Source: JAFGIT01 sp016929465 [NCBI: Candidatus Coatesbacteria bacterium] (GTDB lineage Bacteria; B130-G9). From it: a DNA stretch of 10,408 nucleotides. The notes under the pieces were generated by a model. It did no database searches, was not told the origin of the DNA, and saw only the letters and a program-made list of their open reading frames with translations. The position numbers and the translations under genes were made by a program. Location: positions 1 through 10,408 of the forward strand of contig JAFGIT010000069.1 in NCBI GenBank assembly GCA_016929465.1, in the 5' to 3' direction. The stretch's first letter is position 1, and every line of letters begins with the position of its first letter. Below, one piece after another: positions 5,096 through 10,408 of this stretch.

Positions 5096-7318
5096 ATGCG
5101 AATCCAGGGAACCGACGGAATACGTAGGCCGACCTCACCGGATAATGCAGCTCGCGTCAAGGGTCTGAGCCCGCTCGATGCATTTCTGAAAGGAGGACTC
5201 ATCACCCCCTCCTTCATGGAGCTTTACGCTTATTCATTCCTAACCGACCTCTCGAGGCTCGAGAGAATAAGTCCGGGCGAATCCGTCGTCGTCGGCTGGG
5301 ACCCCAGGGATCCGAAAGGCGAATTCATCGAGGCCTTCGTCAGCGGCATTCGCAAGGCTGGAGCAAGTGTATTGTCACTCGGGATCATCCCAACCCCAGC
5401 GGTTCCAGCCTACATGCTCCGAGCCGGCGCTGCAGGCGGCGCGATGATCACGGCCTCCCACAACCTGAAGGACCAGAATGGCGTCAAGCTCTTCTGGAAG
5501 GAGCAAGGCCTGAAATACCTGCCCCAGGATGATGTCCGCCTGACGAGAGTAATACTCGAACTCGCGAAGAGCACCGATCTCCGCGAAATCGCCCCAGCCG
5601 GCGAGGTCATCGACCGCCATGAGGATGCCTCGTCGATGTTCAAGAGCTTCATGCTCGATCCGACGAACAGCTGGCTTGAGCCCGGTAGCATGCAGGAGCT
5701 CGACCTCGACAGGATCGATCTCGTTGTTGACACGGCCAACGGCTGTTTAAGTAAATTTGCCGGCAATTTATTCAGGAATTGGGGCTTCACCAATGTCCAC
5801 GAGGTCAACACCAGCCTCGCGGGCGACGTCAATGAGGGTGGAGGAGTTGCAGCACTGGAGGGGACCGAGATCATTTCGAGAGCGGACGTCTTCGCAACTG
5901 AGGGCGGATCGGGTTCCCCGTTCTCGGAGCACCAGGCCGTGCTGCAGATGTTTCGCCTCGCGGATGAGCGCAGGCAGGAATTCCTCTCGGGGACGAGGCT
6001 TCTCGTCGCTGCTGTGTTCGACGCTGACGGAGACCGCTTCTTTAGGCTCGATTACTCTCCTCACAAAGATGCACTGATTGTGACATCGGGAGATGAGGCG
6101 GCATTCCTCCAGGCGAAATACCTCGTGGAGTCTCGATCGGTCTCAGGAAGACCGCGAATCGTGCACACCGTTGAGAGCGACATAAACGTCGGTGCTTTCG
6201 CTGACGAATCTCTCGGAGTAAGCCCGGTGATGACAGCGGTGGGGGATAAGTGGGTGTTATATGAAGCTTTCGCGGCGCTCATCGAAGGCAGGCTTGAGCT
6301 ATTGAAGAGGACCCTCGCCGAACTCGATAGGGAAGATGCCATCAAGGAGCTCGAATCGGCTGACAGGAAGCTCGCATCAATTCGATCCCAGCGATCTAGC
6401 GATAGCCAGGACTATTTCGACCTCGAGAATGAAGTAGAAACAGTGCAGTCCAAGCATCTCTCTCCAGATCAGATCATCGAGCTCGAAAAGGCTCTGCTCG
6501 AACAGGGGGCAATCCCCTACTTGATGGGATTTGAGGAGACCGGCCATTCCATAGCGCCGGCCATCCTCGAATTCAGTTCGACAGCCAACTGCCAACTGCC
6601 AACTGCCAACCGGTTATTCTTCGCCGGCAACGGCTTGAAGGCGGCCATCAACACATTCGTGGCGACACAGACGGCTCTGAAATCAATGGACGTCGAGGCT
6701 TTCCACGAGATGATGGAGGCCCCATTCCCGCGCGGCTTCAAGAGGACCTTCTACGCCTACTACACGCGGAAGGAGGAATTCGCCTTCGGCACGGACTACT
6801 GGCACGAGCTCGCCCTGTGGTTGGAATATGCTTGTCAGACCCGCTTTGGCGCGGAGTTCGACGTCAGGAGGAAGGAATTCGCCGAGGAGCTGGACATGGT
6901 CTTCATTTCACTGTCACAGAAAGGTAGCTCGATGACGGCGGCATCTGTGTTCGTCCGCAATTCGGGGACCGAGGAGAAGACAGGTGTGAATGTGAGGGGA
7001 CCTAAGAGCCTGGCAGCTTCGCTCGATGCGGTGGGCGACCTTGCAAGGCGGAGGCTTCAGACCACCTTGAAAGACCCGAGCAGCGAATATGCAAAGGCCG
7101 AGACGAGAACACTGCGCGAGATGATAGAACTCGAACGGCAAGGCAAGGCCCTTTCCGTCGGTCTGGCCGTTTCCCTATTGAATGAGAGGCATCCTGATGT
7201 TGTGCCCGAGCGGCTGTTGCTGGAGATGTTCAAGCAGGATCTAATTACACTGGAATCGCTGACCGCATCTGCCGCGCCTCTAAAGACGACCGACCTCGGA
7301 CGCTGGCTCGCCGGCTAA
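5096..7318 (+). CDS. oversized phosphohexomutase (PGM/PMM/GlmM superfamily) with coiled-coil insertion and C-terminal extension
   Basis: The enzyme would interconvert hexose-6-phosphate and hexose-1-phosphate. Signatures in order: IQGTDGIRR (3-11), catalytic serine loop ITASHNLKDQNGVKLF with Ser121, metal loop FDADGDR (308-314), TAVGDKWV (380-387), sugar-binding loop GFEETGHS (478-485) and phosphate-binding loop RNSGTEE (621-627). At 740 residues it is far longer than the usual 445-480. About 75 extra residues (393-468), charged and helical with coiled-coil character, separate the VGDKWV and EETGH segments, which normally lie close together. Another 100 residues after the phosphate loop form an extra helical tail. 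The EETGH loop is closer to PMM/PGM (E-E/M-S-G-H) than to GlmM (E-N-S-G-H), so the substrate is uncertain. The gene starts 20 bases after the fusion gene (weak GAGAAG 5 bases before ATG), so the two are probably co-translated. It may feed sugar-1-phosphate to the uridylyltransferase. A 7-bp tandem repeat lies within the frame. Confidence 0.87.
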   Translation: MRIQGTDGIRRPTSPDNAARVKGLSPLDAFLKGGLITPSFMELYAYSFLTDLSRLERISPGESVVVGWDPRDPKGEFIEAFVSGIRKAGASVLSLGIIPTPAVPAYMLRAGAAGGAMITASHNLKDQNGVKLFWKEQGLKYLPQDDVRLTRVILELAKSTDLREIAPAGEVIDRHEDASSMFKSFMLDPTNSWLEPGSMQELDLDRIDLVVDTANGCLSKFAGNLFRNWGFTNVHEVNTSLAGDVNEGGGVAALEGTEIISRADVFATEGGSGSPFSEHQAVLQMFRLADERRQEFLSGTRLLVAAVFDADGDRFFRLDYSPHKDALIVTSGDEAAFLQAKYLVESRSVSGRPRIVHTVESDINVGAFADESLGVSPVMTAVGDKWVLYEAFAALIEGRLELLKRTLAELDREDAIKELESADRKLASIRSQRSSDSQDYFDLENEVETVQSKHLSPDQIIELEKALLEQGAIPYLMGFEETGHSIAPAILEFSSTANCQLPTANRLFFAGNGLKAAINTFVATQTALKSMDVEAFHEMMEAPFPRGFKRTFYAYYTRKEEFAFGTDYWHELALWLEYACQTRFGAEFDVRRKEFAEELDMVFISLSQKGSSMTAASVFVRNSGTEEKTGVNVRGPKSLAASLDAVGDLARRRLQTTLKDPSSEYAKAETRTLREMIELERQGKALSVGLAVSLLNERHPDVVPERLLLEMFKQDLITLESLTASAAPLKTTDLGRWLAG
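6584..6610 (+). repeat. heptanucleotide tandem repeat inside the mutase gene
   Basis: Three full copies and six bases of a fourth copy of GCCAACT, without mismatch. It encodes about residues 497-505 (ANCQLPTAN) in a loop between the sugar-binding motif GFEETGHS and the FAGNGLKAA segment. Three units equal 21 bases, so gain or loss of a single unit would shift the frame. Confidence 0.9.
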
Positions 7319-7336
7319 ATGCGAGCTCTTTGGGGA

Positions 7337-7357
7337 TAGAGGATTTAGTATCCTCTA
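7337..7357. terminator. hairpin between convergent genes, possible bidirectional terminator
   Basis: Perfect 8-bp palindromic arms TAGAGGAT (7337-7344) and ATCCTCTA (7350-7357) around a 5-base loop. The right arm contains the TAG stop of the minus-strand flavoprotein, and the left arm begins 19 bases after the mutase stop. There is no T-run on either strand, so it may act as a transcript-end stabiliser rather than a strong terminator. Confidence 0.45.
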
Positions 7358-7942
7358 ACCGCACGACTGCACGAGCAGTCGGCCCATCTCTTTCGCGCTC
7401 TCGAGTGGCTTCAGGAATTCGTCCTTCTCCATCTTGTCAGTGCCAGCGACGCCATAGAACGGCTGTGACTTGAGAAGAACCGGCCTCATACGCATCTCGA
7501 GGGTGAATTGCTGAAGCGTGGCAAAGATCGCATTTGGTGGAGTGCAGTAGGATACCGCCACGAGGCAGCAGGGCTTATCGGCGAGCGGATGCTCGTTGTG
7601 CCCCTTGTATTGACCGAGGTGTGCAACACAGCTGAGTCTCTCTATCAGAGCCAAAAGACGAGATGGCACGTTGAAGTAGAGAGCGGAGCCGAGAACGATA
7701 GCATCGGCCTCCTTCATCTTCTCCAGGGCCACCTGCAGGTCGTCCTTGTGGACGCATAGATATGGCTCGTTCGCGCACACATCGTAACACGCGCGACATG
7801 GTCCGATTTTGAGCTCCGAGAGCTGTAGCGTTTCCGTCTCGACGCTGCCATCGACTTGCTTCGCGCCGTCGAAAATCGCCTGCACAATGCGGTTAGTGTT
7901 GCCTTCCTTACGCATGGACCCGACCAATCCCAGGATCTTCAC
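7355..7942 (-). CDS. NADPH-dependent FMN reductase / iron-sulfur flavoprotein family
   Basis: The 195-residue protein has a flavodoxin-like fold. It opens with ILGLVGSMRKEGNTNRI, the FMN phosphate-binding loop (Gly8-Ser9, then Gly14-Asn15-Thr16). A compact cysteine cluster at residues 49-63, Cys-x2-Cys-x3-Cys-x6-Cys followed by HKDD, is where iron-sulfur flavoproteins of the Isf type bind a 4Fe-4S cluster; Isf itself has a slightly tighter spacing. ADAIVLGSALYFNVPS (79-94) is the second flavin-contact strand and loop. Proteins of this family pass electrons from ferredoxin or NAD(P)H to small acceptors; the partner is unknown here. The start is GTG at 7942, with AGGAGGG (7951-7957 on the complement) 8 bases upstream. 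The gene faces the mutase gene and probably belongs to a separate unit. A cluster-free FMN reductase remains possible. Confidence 0.85.
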   Translation of the reverse strand: MKILGLVGSMRKEGNTNRIVQAIFDGAKQVDGSVETETLQLSELKIGPCRACYDVCANEPYLCVHKDDLQVALEKMKEADAIVLGSALYFNVPSRLLALIERLSCVAHLGQYKGHNEHPLADKPCCLVAVSYCTPPNAIFATLQQFTLEMRMRPVLLKSQPFYGVAGTDKMEKDEFLKPLESAKEMGRLLVQSCG

Positions 7943-7990
7943 CTTAGAATCCCTCCTATTCCTGAGTATGCCTTGTTTTCATTGCTGTCT

Positions 7991-8038
7991 TAACGGAATG
8001 AGTCAAACCAATATACACCCCTGACTCGCGTAACGGAA
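7991..8038 (-). promoter_or_regulatory. candidate promoter/operator of the flavoprotein gene
   Basis: On the minus strand, TATATT (8010-8015) could be a -10 box, with TTCCGT (8033-8038) 17 bases before it as a poor -35. TTGACT (8001-8006) is an alternative -35 with a weak AATGAA 17 bases on. The block holds a direct repeat TAACGGAA at 7991-7998 and 8031-8038, exactly 40 bases apart. It also has an inverted pair GAGTCA (8000-8005) and TGACTC (8022-8027) whose centre falls on the TATATT. This is the layout of a repressor site, but no regulator can be named. Confidence 0.3.
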
Positions 8039-8039
8039 G

Positions 8040-8070
8040 TTCTGATCCTACTGGGAGCTCGCAATCAGAA
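8040..8070. other. inverted repeat in the divergent intergenic region
   Basis: TTCTGAT (8040-8046) and ATCAGAA (8064-8070) form a 7-bp stem around 17 bases. The rest of the 8071-8231 leader shows only a 5-bp TGGGG/CCCCA pair at 8127-8142 and no convincing promoter: TTGTAT at 8144 is followed at 17 bases by a poor GATGCT. The role is unknown; it may be part of the upstream control region of the beta-helix gene. Confidence 0.35.
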
Positions 8071-8216
8071 TGCCTTTGGAGTGGACTTCGCGTTTCGCAT
8101 TCGGCTCGCCCGGCCTGGAAATGAGATGGGGATTCCGCCCCACTTGTATTTTGCATGTGTTTGCAGGATGCTAATCCGCCTTTTGTCAGTTGATTTTCAA
8201 ATTACAGATCATTTGT

Positions 8217-8228
8217 GGAGGGGAGGAG
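8217..8228 (+). promoter_or_regulatory. ribosome binding site deciding the beta-helix gene start
   Basis: The purine run GGAGGGGAGGAG ends 3 bases before ATG 8232, with GGGAGG placed 5 bases away. An upstream in-frame TTG at 8190 has no such site and would put 14 polar residues in front of the signal peptide, so ATG 8232 is preferred. Confidence 0.75.
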
Positions 8229-8231
8229 ACC

Positions 8232-10241
8232 ATGCCTTCGTCTGCTATATACTGGAGATGTGCCTGTTACATTGCTCTCGCAATCTCTCTTTCTTGCTTT
8301 GCACCCCTTATATCGAACGGGGAGCCATTCATTGTTGCTTACACAGACGGTGATTCCTATCAGCTTGGTGACACACTCAGTGCGAGTCTGTCTGGTGGGA
8401 ACACGTCCGCCGGGGGCATGTCGGTAGCGGTTTATGCTGGCTTTCTGACGCCAGATGGAGTTGTCTATACCGCCCACTACGATGGCTGGCGGACGTCGAT
8501 CGAGCCGTGGATATCGGATATCTTTGTCCCCCAGGATTTCATGCTCGACAGGACAGTCTTCTGGTCGCTTGATCTCCCATGCGATTCGCCGCAGATCCGG
8601 GAAGACGGGCTCTATTGCTTTGTGGCTGCCCTTGCCAGGTCGCAGACTGCGGATTGGCTCTCCATAAGCTACGCGCCATTCAACGTCGGAAGCTCTGCTC
8701 CGTCGGATTTCTATGTCAACGCGGAGACCGGCGATAACGCGAATGATGGCTCTGAAGCAGCTCCGTGGAGGACGATAACTCACGCCCTGGAGTCAGTGAG
8801 TGGCAGCGAGGCGTCGCCGATTACTATCCATGTCATGTCAGGTGAGTATTCCGCATCATCGAACGGTGAGACATACCCCTTGAACATGAAAAGCTGGGTC
8901 TCTATTTGTGGTGAGGGCGCGGAGTCAACGGTCCTTGACGCTGAAGATGCAGCGTATCATGTGATTTACTGCGACGGTGTTCACGATCTGACGATCGAGG
9001 GAATGACGATTAAGGGCGGAAAGGCTGACGGATCCGGGATATTCGACCAGATAGGAGCGGGGATTCTCCTTGTTCGGCTGAGTTCACCTTTGATAAGGGA
9101 CAACCTGCTATTAGAGAATGAATCGGTCGGGAGCGGCGGGGCCATCTATTCCTCGGACTGTTCGATGACTATTGAGAGCAATACATTGAGAAGGAATGTC
9201 GCCAGCGGCAGTGGCGGCGCCATTTTCTGCTATTTGGGATCACCCGAGATACTGAACAACACGTGCACGGGGAACACGGCTTCATATAGCGGCGGAGCTG
9301 TCTGCTGCTTCTTGAGCTCGCCGACGATCGTCGGGAATACGGTCGCGAATAATCGGGCGGAGGGCGAGCTCTTCGCCGGGGGTGGCATCTATTGCCAGGA
9401 TTGCACCGGCTCAATCAGAGATAACGCGGTCATCCAGAACATCTCATTCGATTCAGGAGGCGGGATCGCCTGGTGGGGAACCGGCGCGGTCGAATTCCGG
9501 GGGAATACGATCTCGGACAATGTGTCCAATGGCCGGGGCGGCGGATTATACTTAAATGGCGCGGTATCGGTTCTCGTGACGGACAATGTGATCGAGAACA
9601 ACAGCGCGGACGACGTGGGAGGGGGCATTTTCTGCGATGGGACCTCGGCGACAATCCAGGCGAACACAATCTCGGGCAATTCGACAAGCGGCGCCGGTGG
9701 CGGAATAATGCTCTGGGGGCTTTCAGGGCCATTTTCAATCGATAACAACACGCTCGAATACAACACGGCAGCAGCCTCCGGCGGCGGAATCTTCTGCCTG
9801 GAAAGCTACGGCGCGCTGACCCAAAACACGATAGCCAACAACACCTGCCCCTCCGACGGCGCGGGCGTCTCCTGCCACGGGGGACTTGTGAACATCGAAC
9901 ACAACAGAATCGAAAGCAATGCAACGTCGGCCGGATTCGGTGAGGGAGGCGGCGGAATCTCCCTGAATAGCTGCTCTCCCACTATCCAGAACAACACCAT
10001 CATTTACAACGAGGCCTTCGCGTCCGGCGGCGGAATCTTCGTCTCCTGGTTCAGCTCACCCGTAATTCAGAAGAATGAGATAAGCTACAACCACGCCGCC
10101 TACGGAGGCGCGATATTCGTGGACTTGACCAGCACCCCAGCAATCGAGGACAATACCATGACAGGCAATCTTGCCGACAACGAGGGGCCTGATGTGTATT
10201 ATGAGACGCCGCCCGAAGAGGACCTCACTAAAGACGACTGA
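8232..10241 (+). CDS. secreted DUF1565 / right-handed parallel beta-helix protein
   Basis: From ATG 8232 the product is 669 residues. Residues 1-30 form a signal peptide: Arg9, then the hydrophobic run CACYIALAISLSCFAPLI. There is no proper lipobox, so export without lipidation is likely. Residues about 32-155 form a distinct N-terminal domain (YQLGDTLSASLSGGN, VAVYAGFLTPDGVVY, GWRTSIEPW, FWSLDLPC, YAPFNVG) that I do not recognise. DUF1565 begins at FYVNAETGDNANDG (160-173), continues with APWRTITHAL (177-186), MSGEY and VSICGEG. From about 300 to 650 come 13 beta-helix rungs with a GG(G/A)I motif and an N-T/N-x-I asparagine motif each. Such folds bind or cut polysaccharides, or serve as surface or phage-like adhesins. 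I see no clear catalytic triad, so enzyme activity is unproven. The tail YYETPPEEDLTKDD is acidic, with no anchor or sorting signal. No co-transcribed partner is visible. Confidence 0.88.
   Translation: MPSSAIYWRCACYIALAISLSCFAPLISNGEPFIVAYTDGDSYQLGDTLSASLSGGNTSAGGMSVAVYAGFLTPDGVVYTAHYDGWRTSIEPWISDIFVPQDFMLDRTVFWSLDLPCDSPQIREDGLYCFVAALARSQTADWLSISYAPFNVGSSAPSDFYVNAETGDNANDGSEAAPWRTITHALESVSGSEASPITIHVMSGEYSASSNGETYPLNMKSWVSICGEGAESTVLDAEDAAYHVIYCDGVHDLTIEGMTIKGGKADGSGIFDQIGAGILLVRLSSPLIRDNLLLENESVGSGGAIYSSDCSMTIESNTLRRNVASGSGGAIFCYLGSPEILNNTCTGNTASYSGGAVCCFLSSPTIVGNTVANNRAEGELFAGGGIYCQDCTGSIRDNAVIQNISFDSGGGIAWWGTGAVEFRGNTISDNVSNGRGGGLYLNGAVSVLVTDNVIENNSADDVGGGIFCDGTSATIQANTISGNSTSGAGGGIMLWGLSGPFSIDNNTLEYNTAAASGGGIFCLESYGALTQNTIANNTCPSDGAGVSCHGGLVNIEHNRIESNATSAGFGEGGGGISLNSCSPTIQNNTIIYNEAFASGGGIFVSWFSSPVIQKNEISYNHAAYGGAIFVDLTSTPAIEDNTMTGNLADNEGPDVYYETPPEEDLTKDD
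9135..10181 (+). repeat. 13 beta-helix coding repeats, period about 26 codons
   Basis: The first Gly of each GG-x-[IVL] motif falls at residues 302, 328, 354, 383, 409, 436, 463, 489, 517, 543, 573, 599 and 625 (numbered from ATG 8232; the tenth is GAGV). The steps are 25-30 residues, most often 26, about 78 bases. The units are diverged in DNA sequence, so this is an old protein repeat rather than a recent DNA tandem array. Confidence 0.85.
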
Positions 10242-10408
10242 CAGCGGATGCTTATGCTCAGGTGGAGATAAGAATGCTGCTGGAGATGATGCACTCTTTG
10301 CCCATCTGGCGGGGAGAAACGCCTTGACAAAACAGCCCAAATCGCTGAGCGTGAATACACATATTTGGTGGTGGCGCTTCAGTGAAGAGCATTGATGAGA
10401 TTCGGAGA
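10242..10408. other. 167-base end region without a supported gene
   Basis: No coding frame with recognisable content, no terminator hairpin with a T-run after the beta-helix stop, and no RNA gene are visible. A perfect TTGACA at 10324-10329 has no -10 box at 16-18 bases, so it is not called as a promoter. Any downstream gene begins beyond the window. Confidence 0.5.

Noticed and set aside
8202-8783. Minus-strand open frame of 193 codons opposite the start of the beta-helix gene
   Set aside because: Lies opposite the signal peptide and N-terminal domain of a well-supported gene; Arg-rich composition with no known motif.
9430-9924. Minus-strand open frame of 164 codons, very rich in Arg and Cys
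   Set aside because: The composition is the complement of the Gly/Asn-rich beta-helix repeats; it is not an independent gene.
9135-10181. Periodic repeats considered as a CRISPR-like or DNA tandem array
   Set aside because: The period follows the protein frame and the units differ in DNA sequence; they code for beta-helix turns.
10324-10352. Perfect TTGACA box near the window end
   Set aside because: No TATAAT-like box follows at 16-18 bases and no gene start is visible after it.

Overview
The window is bacterial chromosomal DNA. It carries a bacterial ribosomal protein L28 and RNase PH, and coding density is high. Start codons are mixed: ATG, GTG and probably TTG. Several proteins suggest a free-living, probably uncultivated bacterium from an under-described phylum: a c-di-GMP-type HD-GYP response regulator, a secreted DUF1565/parallel beta-helix protein, and phosphohexomutase and uridylyltransferase genes with unusual architectures. 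I cannot place it taxonomically from this sequence alone. I see no mobile element, CRISPR array, tRNA or rRNA.

Layout. Positions 1-1090: the C-terminal, PhoU-like part of a Na+/phosphate cotransporter, overlapping a small membrane protein of unknown function. Positions 1194-2801: a LipM-type octanoyltransferase, then RNase PH (rph), closed by a good intrinsic terminator at 2805-2831. Positions 2904-7318: a likely transcription unit of rpmB (zinc-type L28), a three-part fusion protein (REC, HD-GYP, GlmU-type uridylyltransferase) and an oversized phosphohexomutase, with gaps of 45 and 20 bases. Positions 7355-7942 (minus strand): an FMN/iron-sulfur-type flavoprotein convergent with the mutase and separated from it by a hairpin. 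Positions 7943-8231: a 289-base divergent intergenic region with direct and inverted repeats. Positions 8232-10241: a secreted right-handed beta-helix protein with 13 regular rungs. The last 167 bases hold no gene I can support.

The most interesting part is 3192-7318. A phosphorylation-dependent c-di-GMP phosphodiesterase is joined, almost without linker, to a sugar-1-phosphate uridylyltransferase domain that looks like the N-terminal half of GlmU but has no acetyltransferase half. The next gene encodes a phosphohexomutase, the enzyme type that would supply its sugar-1-phosphate. That mutase carries a coiled-coil insertion beside its sugar-binding loop, an extra C-terminal region, and a 7-bp tandem repeat inside the reading frame. 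Together these suggest a module that couples a two-component/c-di-GMP signal to UDP-amino-sugar supply. This is inference; the domain order and the motifs are read directly from the sequence.
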